DNA from: Pacificispira sp033344895
GTDB taxonomy: Bacteria > Pseudomonadota > Alphaproteobacteria > UBA8366 > Aestuariispiraceae
NCBI GenBank assembly: GCA_965229685.1
Contig: OZ245920.1
Coordinates: forward strand, 1,116,001-1,180,000
Direction: 5' to 3'
DNA: 64,000 nt
Below the pieces are notes generated by a model. That model had not been told where the DNA came from, ran no database searches, and was given only the letters and a program-made list of their open reading frames with translations. The translations under genes were made by a program, and so were the position numbers. This document shows, in pieces, positions 33,096 to 42,035 of this stretch; the first letter of the stretch is position 1, and every line of letters begins with the position of its first letter.

Positions 33096-34909
33096 GACTT
33101 CGATTCCAGAGGGGCGTAGACCTCGATGGGGTTGTCCAGGCCGCGAACAGAGCGCTCTCCGAGGGAGAGCAGGGTTCCCTTGCGGACGCGGGCGGCGGTA
33201 GAGGCGGCGACCAGGACGGTCGTGCCCAGTTCCTTGTTCAACTGCTCCAGTCGCGCGGCCAGGTTCACCGTATCGCCATGGACAGTGTAGTTCATCCGCG
33301 ACTTGGCGCCGACATTGGCGGCAATCAGGGGGCCGGTGGCGATGCCGATGCGGCAGGAAAGCTGCCGTCCCTCGAAATGGCGGCTGGCCAGGTGCGCCTG
33401 AATTTCCCGCGCGGCGGACACGGCCTTTTCCGCATGGGCCGGGTCTGCGATGGGCAGGTTGAAGACGGACAGAATGGCGTCGCCCTGAAACTGCGTGACA
33501 ATTCCACCATGGCTGTGGACCACATCCACGATATCCGTGAAATAGGCGTTCAGTACCGCGACGACCTTGGCCGGCCCCAACTCTTCCGTCATATGGGTGA
33601 AACCGGCCAAATCGCAGAACAGGACGGTAGCCTCGACGGTTTGCGGCGCCAGTTCGTCCGGGACGCTCAGCATGCGTTCGGCAACCTTTTCCGGTACCAC
33701 CCGACCGAACAGGTCCAGGATACGGGCGCGTTCCTTCAACCCGCGCACCATTTCTTCGAAGGCCCGGGAGGCATCGCGCAATTCGCGCATCCGGCTTTTC
33801 GGCAGAACGGGCAAATCGTCATACTCTCCAGCAGCGATTTTGGCGGAGGCCTCCGACAGGGCCAGGATGGGGCGCACGGTCGCCTTGGCCATCAGCAGCG
33901 CGACGATGCCGGACAGGATCAGAACTCCGATTCCGACCAGGATCATGCTGCGCAACCGGTCCCGAAAATCCTGATAGCGTTCCTCGTCGACATACAATCC
34001 GACGACAATGGGAAGATCGGCGGCGATGCCGTTCACCTCAATGTAGGAAAACAGATACGACCGGTTTGCGAATTCGGTGCGCCCCATTCTCAGGTCATCC
34101 GCCTCGGCATATTTTTCGAAGATGACCTCTTCGAGCTGCGGGAACTCGGCGAGAATGGCGTCCTGAAAATTCGCCACCGTCGGCAATGGATCGTCCGGCG
34201 TGACGTCCAGAGCCAGATCGGCGAGACCGGGATGTGCAAGGACCAGGCCCTCGCCATAGAGGAGGAACGGGATCTTTCCGTCGTCATCCGCAAGATCGCG
34301 CAACCGGCCGGACAGATCTGCAATTGCCTTCCCCTGGATCAGCAGGCCGATATATTCCCCGTCGTGATACAAGGGCGTGTGCAGGTTGATCACGGTCTGC
34401 TGGATTTCCGGAACCCAGACAGGTCGGCGCCAGACCGGGCGGTTGGCATGACGCGCCAGATCGATGGCCCGCGCCAGACCCGGCTCGTTCTGGAAGTTCC
34501 CGACGGTGACGGCCGGCAGTTTTCCGCCTCGGCGCTCGCCCAGGATTCTGAAGCCGACCCCTTTCGTGTCCAGAACCAGCATGCCGGCCAGATCGGGCAG
34601 GGCGGCCATGGAAGATTCCAGCGCAATGGTCAGGCGGTTCGGGTGGTTGAACCGAAGGCGCCCCTGGGCGAACTGATCGGCGATATAGGCGGATTGGTTC
34701 TCGATCGGTGCCAGTTCCGTTTCCAGATTGCGGCGGGCCTCCTCAACCATCTGGGTTGAATCGCGGGCCATCAGGGTCAGGGTGTTGCCCAGGGCCCCGG
34801 CCACGCCGGTAATGATCACGGCCGCGACCGAAATTGCCAGCAGCCCGCAGAACCCGAAAATCATGACAAAGCGGATAGATACGCTCACGGAATGCCCATT
34901 TCCCCGCAC
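33092..34909 (-). CDS. Membrane-bound class III adenylate/guanylate cyclase
   Basis: A 605-residue receptor cyclase. Transmembrane helix 1 (about 13-35) is followed by a large periplasmic Cache-like sensor domain (to about 315), transmembrane helix 2 (about 320-340), a HAMP linker and a C-terminal cyclase domain (about 405-600). That domain shows ATVLFCDLAGFTHMTE, GGIVTQFQGDAILSVF and YTVHGDTVNLAARLE, with both metal Asp residues present. It should convert an external signal into cAMP or cGMP. The start is GTG at 34909; a later GTG (34888) is a plausible alternative. Confidence 0.88.
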   Translation of the reverse strand: MRGNGHSVSVSIRFVMIFGFCGLLAISVAAVIITGVAGALGNTLTLMARDSTQMVEEARRNLETELAPIENQSAYIADQFAQGRLRFNHPNRLTIALESSMAALPDLAGMLVLDTKGVGFRILGERRGGKLPAVTVGNFQNEPGLARAIDLARHANRPVWRRPVWVPEIQQTVINLHTPLYHDGEYIGLLIQGKAIADLSGRLRDLADDDGKIPFLLYGEGLVLAHPGLADLALDVTPDDPLPTVANFQDAILAEFPQLEEVIFEKYAEADDLRMGRTEFANRSYLFSYIEVNGIAADLPIVVGLYVDEERYQDFRDRLRSMILVGIGVLILSGIVALLMAKATVRPILALSEASAKIAAGEYDDLPVLPKSRMRELRDASRAFEEMVRGLKERARILDLFGRVVPEKVAERMLSVPDELAPQTVEATVLFCDLAGFTHMTEELGPAKVVAVLNAYFTDIVDVVHSHGGIVTQFQGDAILSVFNLPIADPAHAEKAVSAAREIQAHLASRHFEGRQLSCRIGIATGPLIAANVGAKSRMNYTVHGDTVNLAARLEQLNKELGTTVLVAASTAARVRKGTLLSLGERSVRGLDNPIEVYAPLESKS

Positions 34910-35004
34910 TTTTCGAAATGCCGAGCATACTGCCGGAGGCCTCCGTCCGGTGAAAGAGAAATGGCGGCTTGGCGACCGGCAAGTTCGCCGTTACGCTCCC
35001 GGCC

Positions 35005-35799
35005 ATGCATCTATCAGACGCTCAGATCGAAGAATTCGACCGTACCGGCTACCTCCTGTTTCCGGGACTGCTGGACGAAGAAGAAGCCCGTGTGCTGAAG
35101 GCGGCAAGCCCCGCGCTTTACGGCCGTGACGGACCCGAAGTGGTGCGGGAGGCCGACGGGGGCGGCATTCGTCTTGTTTACGGCGGCCATGCCTTCAGCG
35201 ACCCGTTCGCAAAACTGTCCGTCATGCCGCGCCTGTTGAATCCGGTGCAGCAGTTGCTGCGCGGAGACGCCTACATTCATCAGAGCCGCCTGAATCCCAA
35301 GCAGGGATTTTCGGGCGGTGCGTGGAACTGGCATCAGGATTTCGGTACCTGGCACCGCGAAGACGGCATGCCCGAACCACGCTGCGTCATGACCGCGATC
35401 TTCCTGGACGATGCGTCACCGGTGAATTCGCCGCTGATGGTACTGCCCGGAACCCAGCGCCACGGCATTGTCGACGCGGTGTCGAAGGAGGACTCGACCG
35501 GCTACACCGTTATGCAGATCGACCATGATGTAGTGCGGGGCTATGCCGATCAGAACGGCATCGTGCCGCTGATGGGGCCGGCTGGAACCGTCGCCTTCAT
35601 TCACTGCAATCTGGTGCACGGTTCGGCCAACAATGTCAGTCCTTGGCCCCGCGGGATCATGTATTTCAACTATAACGCCGTCGACAACCAACCGACGGGC
35701 GGGAACAATCGGGCATGGTATCACAATAACCCGGACCGTTCTCCGCTATTGCCGGGCGACGACGACGCCTTGCATGCCCTGGCACGGGCGGCGGAGTAG
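35005..35799 (+). CDS. PhyH-family Fe(II)/2-oxoglutarate dioxygenase (EctD-like)
   Basis: A 264-residue phytanoyl-CoA-dioxygenase-family protein. The iron triad is His110 and Asp112 (NWHQDFGTWH) and His205 (VHGSANN), and Arg216 is available for 2-oxoglutarate. The DFGTWHREDGMP block resembles ectoine hydroxylase, but no ectoine genes are nearby, so the substrate is open. The aldolase-fold gene 30 bp downstream suggests a two-step catabolic module. ATG 34969 (12 codons upstream, with an AAAGAG SD) is an alternative start. Confidence 0.83.
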   Translation: MHLSDAQIEEFDRTGYLLFPGLLDEEEARVLKAASPALYGRDGPEVVREADGGGIRLVYGGHAFSDPFAKLSVMPRLLNPVQQLLRGDAYIHQSRLNPKQGFSGGAWNWHQDFGTWHREDGMPEPRCVMTAIFLDDASPVNSPLMVLPGTQRHGIVDAVSKEDSTGYTVMQIDHDVVRGYADQNGIVPLMGPAGTVAFIHCNLVHGSANNVSPWPRGIMYFNYNAVDNQPTGGNNRAWYHNNPDRSPLLPGDDDALHALARAAE

Positions 35800-35829
35800 A
35801 CCGGGCAGGAAAATCCGGAGGAGTCCGTC

Positions 35830-36612
35830 ATGTCGAATGTCGCATCAAAGCTTCCGATCCGCCGTAGCCTGGACTGTTCGGAGGCCGAATGGGCGATGCG
35901 TGTCGATCTGGCGGCCTGTTACCGCCTGATCCATGCCCATGGCTGGTGCGATCAGATCTACAATCACATCACCGCCCGCGTTCCGGACGAGCCGGAGCAC
36001 TTTCTGATCAACCCGTTCGGTCTGGCCTATGACGAGGTCTGTGCTTCGAATCTGGTGAAGATCGATCTGGACGGCAATGTCGTCGACGGGTCCAGCTATG
36101 GCATCAACGCGGCGGGCTATACCATTCACAGCGCCATTCACGGCGCACGGCACGATGCGGTCTGCGTGCTGCATACCCATTCCGACGCGGGCACTGCCGT
36201 GTCCTGTCTGGAGGACGGGTTCCTGCCGATGACGCAGGGCGGCTTTCAGTTCTACAACCGGCTTGCCTATCACGATTATGAAGGCATTGCGCTGGACCTG
36301 TCAGAGCGGGACCGGCTGGTCGCCGATCTGGGAGATTCCTGGGCGATGATCCTGCGCAACCACGGGCTGCTCACGCTGGGGCAGACCGTCAGCCACGCCT
36401 TCACGCGGCTCTACTATCTGGAGCAGGCCTGTCGTGTCCAATTGCAGGTCATGCAGTCCGGCGGCAAGATCAACATGCCGCCGCATGAAGTCTGTGAGCA
36501 CACCGCCAAGCAATGGGACGACGGGATCGAGGGCATGCGGGCCAGGGAATTGCCGGAATGGCCGGCCTATCTGCGTATGCTGGACCGCAAGGACCCCAGC
36601 TTCCGCGATTGA
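35830..36612 (+). CDS. Class II aldolase/adducin-fold protein lacking the catalytic Glu
   Basis: A 260-residue class II aldolase-fold protein. Zinc ligands are present: His115 and His117 (LHTHSDAG) and His178 (RNHGLL). However, the position equivalent to the catalytic Glu of true aldolases is Gly96 (NAAGYTIH), as in the adducin-like branch. It may therefore be a decarboxylase, epimerase or structural relative rather than an aldolase. An SD (GGAGGAG) precedes the ATG. Likely co-transcribed with the dioxygenase gene. Confidence 0.85.
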   Translation: MSNVASKLPIRRSLDCSEAEWAMRVDLAACYRLIHAHGWCDQIYNHITARVPDEPEHFLINPFGLAYDEVCASNLVKIDLDGNVVDGSSYGINAAGYTIHSAIHGARHDAVCVLHTHSDAGTAVSCLEDGFLPMTQGGFQFYNRLAYHDYEGIALDLSERDRLVADLGDSWAMILRNHGLLTLGQTVSHAFTRLYYLEQACRVQLQVMQSGGKINMPPHEVCEHTAKQWDDGIEGMRARELPEWPAYLRMLDRKDPSFRD

Positions 36613-37131
36613 TTATCGGTCCAGGGCGTCGCGCAGGCTTTCGACGCAACGTCGGAACACGGACAGATCTGTGAACGCATCCTCGGCCTGTCCGGCGACC
36701 GGCCGGGAACCGCTGTCCACCACAGCGCCGTCCAGCATCAGATTGTCGGTCATGTCGAAGCGCTCGACCGTGTACCCGTCCAGGCCGGTTGATCGTTCGG
36801 TAAAGGTTGCCGCGACGTTGCTGTAGGCGAAGACGGGGCGGCCCAGCGCCCGCATATAGCCGATCTCGAAGGCGGTCCCGGCATCGCAGGACGGTCCGCG
36901 GAAAGGGGTCATGTTGGCGATCGCGGCGTCGCATCCCTGCATCAGTGCGATATTGGCATGATAGATAGCCATGCCCTGCGCATGCGGCGGAAGGCCGTCC
37001 AATGGCAGTTCGTTGTCGAGCGGATAGACCCCGGTCAGGCCAAACTCGGCGCAGATCGCCTTCTTGCGGCGACCCAGAGCGACGGCGTCGGGGTGGAAAA
37101 CGTCGGGTCCGGCCAGATAGACGCGGGTCAT
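36613..37131 (-). CDS. Nucleoside 2-deoxyribosyltransferase
   Basis: A 172-residue enzyme with the VYLAGPDVF start and the catalytic Glu in DAGTAFEIGYMRALGRP. It transfers 2-deoxyribose between nucleobases or hydrolyses deoxynucleotides, in purine/pyrimidine salvage. Its stop is adjacent to that of the convergent aldolase-fold gene. Confidence 0.88.
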   Translation of the reverse strand: MTRVYLAGPDVFHPDAVALGRRKKAICAEFGLTGVYPLDNELPLDGLPPHAQGMAIYHANIALMQGCDAAIANMTPFRGPSCDAGTAFEIGYMRALGRPVFAYSNVAATFTERSTGLDGYTVERFDMTDNLMLDGAVVDSGSRPVAGQAEDAFTDLSVFRRCVESLRDALDR

Positions 37132-37203
37132 CGCTTTATCTCACACCGTGTGCCAATGAAAACAGAAACACTTGATAGGTCACCCAGCGAGCCGGCGTTA
37201 CGA

Positions 37204-37273
37204 AGGCTCCAGCTTTCGCAGGAGCACGCAACTGGCTTTATCCGCCACCGTGTTCCTGCGAAAGCAGGAACCT
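37204..37273. repeat. REP-like inverted repeat
   Basis: Two imperfect inverted 25-bp arms (37204-37228 and 37249-37273) are separated by 20 bp. Each contains the TCCTGCGAAAGC core seen in palindromic repeats scattered through many alphaproteobacterial genomes. Only one pair is visible in this window. It lies in a 211-bp gap between the deoxyribosyltransferase and cysQ. Confidence 0.65.
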
Positions 37274-37342
37274 TCTCAACTCCCCGCTCTACCGCCGACA
37301 CCCGATGAGTGTTGCTGTCGCCGGCGCGCGGGGCGGTCCGCA

Positions 37343-38143
37343 TCACGGCCGGGCGCCGCCCCATGCCACGAAATGCGGGTTCTCGAAAATCGCGTTCTTG
37401 GCATAGCCGAAGGGCGTGCCGTCGGTCAGGGTGACGATGCCGCCGGCGGCGGCCAGCACGGCATGACCTGCCGCGACGTCCCACTCCATGGTACGGCCCA
37501 GACGTGGATAGACATCCGCCTTCCCTTCCGCGACGAGGCAGAATTTCAGCGAACTGCCGGCGGACAGGGTTTCGGCGACGGTTCGGCCCTTGAGGAAAGC
37601 TTCCATCTCCGCCGGGTCGCCATGGCTGCGACTGCCGATGACCGTCAGCCCTTCCTCGGGCGGCTGCCGCACCGCAATCGCGCTGCGGGCGCCGTCTTCC
37701 AGCGTCCGCCAGGCGCCTTCACCGCGAATGCCGGAATACATCACGCCCTTCGCCGGCAGGAACACCACGCCGACCAGAGGTTCGCGGTCCTGGATCAGAG
37801 CGATGTTGACCGTGAATTCGCCATTCCGTTTCAGGAACTCCTTGGTCCCGTCCAGCGGGTCTACCAGCCAAAACGGGCCGTCGCCGACATCGGGGACATC
37901 GCCTGCCGCAGCCGCTTCCTCCGCGACGATCGGGATGTCCGGCGTCAAAGCCTTCAACATCGGCAGGATCAGGGCTTCCGCCGCCTCGTCGGCCTCCGTC
38001 ACGGGGGAGGCATCGTCCTTTGTCCGTGCCTCGAAATCGGTGGCATAGATCTGCATGATCCGGGCCCCGGCGTCGCGCGCGGCCTTTTCGATGGCGGGCA
38101 GAAGTTGGGCGGGATCGGAAATCAGGGTCACGGGATGGATCAC
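37343..38143 (-). CDS. cysQ: 3'(2'),5'-bisphosphate nucleotidase
   Basis: A 266-residue inositol-monophosphatase-superfamily enzyme. Metal-binding motifs are PVTEADEAAE, VAEE and WLVDPLDGTKEFLKRNGEFTVNIAL, plus the C-terminal TMEWDVAAGHAVL. The KEFLKRNGEF extension is that of CysQ, which hydrolyses 3'-phosphoadenosine 5'-phosphate from sulfate assimilation. Its start overlaps the end of the CoxL-type gene by four bases. Confidence 0.9.
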   Translation of the reverse strand: MIHPVTLISDPAQLLPAIEKAARDAGARIMQIYATDFEARTKDDASPVTEADEAAEALILPMLKALTPDIPIVAEEAAAAGDVPDVGDGPFWLVDPLDGTKEFLKRNGEFTVNIALIQDREPLVGVVFLPAKGVMYSGIRGEGAWRTLEDGARSAIAVRQPPEEGLTVIGSRSHGDPAEMEAFLKGRTVAETLSAGSSLKFCLVAEGKADVYPRLGRTMEWDVAAGHAVLAAAGGIVTLTDGTPFGYAKNAIFENPHFVAWGGARP

Positions 38144-40494
38144 TCCGCAGCTTGCTGTTGCCGGGCTGCCTGGATGGCGGCCCAGATCTTGTGCCTCGTT
38201 GCGGGCATGTCGATATGATGAATGCCGAACTTTTTCAATGCATCGACGATGGCATTGATGGATGCGGGCGGCGCACCGATGGCTCCGGCCTCACCGGCGC
38301 CCTTGATTCCCAGCGGATTCGTCGTGCAGGGGATGTCGTCGACATAGCTGAAATCGATGGTCGGGATGTCGTCCGCGCGCGGCATGCAATAATCCATGAA
38401 GGACCCGGACAGAAGCTGACCGGATTCCTTGTCGTAGACGGTTTCCTCAAGCAGCGACTGTCCCAGCCCTTGGGCGATTCCGCCATGGACCTGTCCGGCC
38501 AGCATGAGCGGGTTCACCACGGTGCCGAAATCATCGACCACGACATAATTCACGATCTCCAGATCGCCGGTATCCGGATCGATTTCCAATTCGCAGACAT
38601 GGCAGCCGTTGGGATAGGTCTGGACTTCCGCCTTGTGGCGGACCTTCACATCCAGGCCGGGTTCGATATCCGGTGGCAGGCGTGACGGATCGTGGGCGGC
38701 GCGGGCGACGTCCTCGAAACCGACCTGCCGGTCCGTGCCGACAATGGTGAAGTGCCCGTCGGCGAATTCGATATCGCCCGGCGCGGCTTCCAGAATGCCG
38801 GCGGCGATGACCTTGCCCTTGTCGACGACACCGTCCGCGGCATTGCGCACCGCCACGCCCCCTTCAGGGATGGAGCGGGATCCGCCGGTGCCACCGCCAC
38901 GTTCCACCAGATCCGTATCGCCCTGGACCACGGTGATCCGGTCGAGATCGAGCCCGAGGCGGTCCGACACGATCTGCTTGTAGGCGGTCTGGTGGCCCTG
39001 ACCGTTATCCTGCGTGCCGATATAGAGGGTGACCCGGCCGGCATCGTCGACGCGGATATCCGCCTGCTCACCCGGTCCGGCACCGCAGCATTCGATGTAA
39101 TAGGCCATGCCCATGCCGCGCAGTTTGCCGCGCGCTTCCGCTTCGGCGCGGCGGGCTTCGAACCCGCCGCGGTCGGCGCGATCCAGCGCAATGTTTGTCA
39201 GGCGCGGAAAGTCCCCGGAATCATAGGTCGGGCCGGTCGCGGTCGGGAAGGGCATGGCATCCGGCTGAATGTAATTGCGCATGCGCAGGTCGACCGGGTT
39301 GAGACCCAGATCCAGCGCCGCCTTGTCCATCAGGCGTTCCAGCAGATAGGCCGCCTCCGGCCGTCCGGCACCGCGATAGGCGTCGACCGGCGTCGTGTTG
39401 GTGAACAGGCCGTGGACACGCAGATGCACCGCCGGGATGGCATAGACGCCGGAATACATCTTGGCGCTGGCCATGGTCGGAATGAAGGCCTGGAACCCGG
39501 AGATATAGGCCCCCATCGCTGCCTTCAGCGTGATCTTCAGACCGGTGATCCTGTAATCCGCGTCCAGCCCCAGTTCGATGTCGCTGACATGGTCGCGGCC
39601 CTGTTTGTCGGTCGTGAACCCGTCATAGGACCGCTCGGCGACCCATTTTACCGGGCGGCCGATCTTGCGCGCGGCATAGAGGGCGCAGACCTGTTCCGGA
39701 TACAGGAAGATCTTCATGCCGAATCCGCCGCCGACATGGCCGGTCAGGATGCGCATACGGGACTTTTCGACGCCGAACACGTCCTGGGCCAGCTGGCGCT
39801 GCACAGAATGGACACCCTGAGTCGGGGTGTGCAGGACATAGCGCCCGGTCTCCGCGTCGCCCTCATAGGCGGCCAAGGCGGCGCGCGGCTCCATGGAATT
39901 CACGACGATGCGGTTGTTGATCAGCTTCAGCCGGACCGTGTGCGCGGCCCTGGCCATGCCGTCATCGGCCTTGGCCTCGTCACCGAACTCCCAGGTGAAG
40001 CAGCGGTTGTTCGGTGCCTCGTCATAGACCAGCGGCGCGCCATCGGCGTCGGCCAGGTCGGTATCCGTGACGGCGGGAAGGTCTTCGTAATCGACCATCA
40101 CCAGTTCGGCCGCGTCGCGCGCCTTGTCCAGGGTTTCCGCTACGACGAAGGCGACCGGGTCGCCGACATGGCGCACCTTGCCTTCCGCCAGGGCATAGCG
40201 CGGCGGGTCGACCATCTGCGATCCGTCGGGCTGGGTCACGACGATGTTGCTGGCCATCGGTCCAACGCCGTCGGCGCGCATCTGCGCCCCGGTGATCACC
40301 GCCAGAACGCCCGGCGCCGCCTCGGCGTCCGCCGTATCCATCGAAAGAATACGGGCATGGGCATATGGAGAGCGCACGGCCACCGCATAGGTCTGTTGCG
40401 GCCAGTCGACATCCGCCGTGTACTGGCCGGCGCCGGTCAATAGCTGCAAATCTTCCGTGCGTCGTACGGCCTGTCCGATACCGAACTTCGTCAT
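38140..40494 (-). CDS. Molybdenum hydroxylase large subunit, form II CoxL type
   Basis: A 784-residue xanthine-oxidase-family molybdopterin subunit. The cofactor loop GGGFGMK is at 255-261. The active-site motif AYRGAGR (372-378) marks the form-II (putative CODH) branch, unlike AYxCSFR of true CO dehydrogenase. The catalytic Glu lies in GAGEAGAIG near residue 750. The substrate could be an aldehyde, a heterocycle or CO at low affinity. No iron-sulfur or FAD subunit gene is in the window. ATG 40494 is preferred over an upstream in-frame codon because the protein then starts MTKFGIGQAVRR. Confidence 0.85.
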   Translation of the reverse strand: MTKFGIGQAVRRTEDLQLLTGAGQYTADVDWPQQTYAVAVRSPYAHARILSMDTADAEAAPGVLAVITGAQMRADGVGPMASNIVVTQPDGSQMVDPPRYALAEGKVRHVGDPVAFVVAETLDKARDAAELVMVDYEDLPAVTDTDLADADGAPLVYDEAPNNRCFTWEFGDEAKADDGMARAAHTVRLKLINNRIVVNSMEPRAALAAYEGDAETGRYVLHTPTQGVHSVQRQLAQDVFGVEKSRMRILTGHVGGGFGMKIFLYPEQVCALYAARKIGRPVKWVAERSYDGFTTDKQGRDHVSDIELGLDADYRITGLKITLKAAMGAYISGFQAFIPTMASAKMYSGVYAIPAVHLRVHGLFTNTTPVDAYRGAGRPEAAYLLERLMDKAALDLGLNPVDLRMRNYIQPDAMPFPTATGPTYDSGDFPRLTNIALDRADRGGFEARRAEAEARGKLRGMGMAYYIECCGAGPGEQADIRVDDAGRVTLYIGTQDNGQGHQTAYKQIVSDRLGLDLDRITVVQGDTDLVERGGGTGGSRSIPEGGVAVRNAADGVVDKGKVIAAGILEAAPGDIEFADGHFTIVGTDRQVGFEDVARAAHDPSRLPPDIEPGLDVKVRHKAEVQTYPNGCHVCELEIDPDTGDLEIVNYVVVDDFGTVVNPLMLAGQVHGGIAQGLGQSLLEETVYDKESGQLLSGSFMDYCMPRADDIPTIDFSYVDDIPCTTNPLGIKGAGEAGAIGAPPASINAIVDALKKFGIHHIDMPATRHKIWAAIQAARQQQAAE

Positions 40495-40587
40495 AAATAG
40501 CCCTCGTTTACGGGATGGGTACGGTGGGTTGCACCAGATCATAGTGCCCGCTGCGCAGGGGTCAATTCACGCCCCGGCGCAGGTGCT

Positions 40588-41154
40588 TTAACCGACCTTC
40601 ACGACCCGGTAGCGCGATGCGGTGAAGTCCGGCGACCAATGGTCCGGCGGCAGACCCGCCTTGCGTTTCAGGTGGGACAGGAATGTCACGGGATCAGGCA
40701 ACTGATCCCAGACCTGGGGCAGGAAGGTCGCCCGCCGTCCCTTGTCGGCGATGATCAGCCCGTCGACCTTCGGCACCAGTTGGCGCAGCAGGTCCGCCTC
40801 GTCCCGGATCAGCATCTGCTCCGGCTCGCTCAACAGGGAGATCGACCAACTGATCTGGCCCATCTCCTCGCGGGTCAGGGGCGGGAAGCGGGGGTCCTTG
40901 AACCCGGCCTTGAAGGCGTTTTCCACCAGATCGGCGACCAGCGGGCGGTGCGCCTGCAGCGACCCGATACAGCCGCGCAACTTGCCGCGCTTCTCAATGG
41001 TGATGAAGGTCGCCCCCGGGTCCCGCAACTCTTCGGGAAAGCTGTCGACCGTCACATCAGGCGGTTTCCCCTGGGTCACGCCATGGGCCAGGGTTCGCTT
41101 CACGAAATCCAGCAGCAGCGGCCCGTGCTTCTCCGCAATCTCCGCCGTGTTCAT
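40588..41154 (-). CDS. AMMECR1-family protein (AmmeMemoRadiSam system protein A)
   Basis: A 188-residue AMMECR1-domain protein; the conserved GATFITIEKRGKLRGCIGSL block, with the invariant Cys, is at about 49-68. The domain occurs from archaea to humans and has no settled biochemical role. The ATG overlaps the stop of the upstream MEMO gene (ATGA), so the two are coupled. The radical SAM partner is divergent at 42036. The three form the set called AmmeMemoRadiSam in protein-family databases. Confidence 0.9.
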   Translation of the reverse strand: MNTAEIAEKHGPLLLDFVKRTLAHGVTQGKPPDVTVDSFPEELRDPGATFITIEKRGKLRGCIGSLQAHRPLVADLVENAFKAGFKDPRFPPLTREEMGQISWSISLLSEPEQMLIRDEADLLRQLVPKVDGLIIADKGRRATFLPQVWDQLPDPVTFLSHLKRKAGLPPDHWSPDFTASRYRVVKVG

Positions 41155-41957
41155 CAGCGCAGCACCCAACTGCCATAGCCGACGACCCGGGATTTGTCGC
41201 CCGCCGTGTCGCCGGAATTGCACAGGCCGACACGCTCAATGCTCATGTCACGTTCCTTCGCAAGATGCAGCAGGCCCGACATCGGGATGCGGCCGCAGGC
41301 CTGGTCGCGGCCGATCGCGGCGTGGTCGAAGCGCTCCACCGCCTCGGCGGTCTGCGCGTCCAGTGCATTGCAGGCATCGTAATCCAGGAAATGGCTGAGA
41401 TCGGTGGAGATCACGATCCGCGTCTCGTCCCCGCCCCACAGCCGCGCCAGCACTTCCGCGACATCCTCCGCCGATGCCTGTCCGACCGCGAAGGGAACCA
41501 GTTTCATATGCGGGAAGCAGATCTGCAGGAAGGGCACATGGACTTCCAGGCTGTGTTCCTGCTGGTGGGCGCCGTCATGGGCCAGGACCTGTGGCAGGTC
41601 GGACAGACCGTCCAGGGCCGCCCGGTCGATCTCCACCGCGCCGATCGGTGTCTTCCAGTAATCCGCCGTCGTGGTCGCCAGTCCGCGCACAGCAACCCGG
41701 TGGCATGGCCCCATGAGAATGATGCGGGATATCCGACTGCGGTCCGGCATCAGGCGGGCATAGGCCTCGCCCGCGCAGGCCCCGGAATACTTGTAGCCCG
41801 CATGCGGCGCGATGATGGCCTTCGGCGCCGGCGTATCCTTGCCGATCCCCGCCGCGTTGACGGCGGCATTCACGAATTCCGCCACCGCCCCGGTGAGTCC
41901 GCGCGGATCGTTGGGATAGAACATGCCCGCCACGGCGGGCGGTCGGATCAGGGCCAT
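41154..41957 (-). CDS. MEMO1-family protein (AmmeMemoRadiSam system protein B)
   Basis: A 267-residue MEMO protein related to LigB-type extradiol dioxygenases. Conserved metal-site-like histidines are seen in APHAGYKYSGACAGEAY, ILMGPCHRV, EHSLEVHVPFLQ and STDLSHFLDYDACNALDA. Human MEMO1 binds metal and affects redox signalling, but the bacterial function is unknown. It is the first gene of a two-gene operon divergent from the radical SAM gene, with a 78-bp shared promoter region. Confidence 0.92.
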   Translation of the reverse strand: MALIRPPAVAGMFYPNDPRGLTGAVAEFVNAAVNAAGIGKDTPAPKAIIAPHAGYKYSGACAGEAYARLMPDRSRISRIILMGPCHRVAVRGLATTTADYWKTPIGAVEIDRAALDGLSDLPQVLAHDGAHQQEHSLEVHVPFLQICFPHMKLVPFAVGQASAEDVAEVLARLWGGDETRIVISTDLSHFLDYDACNALDAQTAEAVERFDHAAIGRDQACGRIPMSGLLHLAKERDMSIERVGLCNSGDTAGDKSRVVGYGSWVLR

Positions 41958-42035
41958 GAATCCTTCGTCCCTTCAAACCATATCTTCTGCTAGTGTAACG
42001 CAGTCGTCCTACGGATAGAAGGAGCCCGCGTTCCC

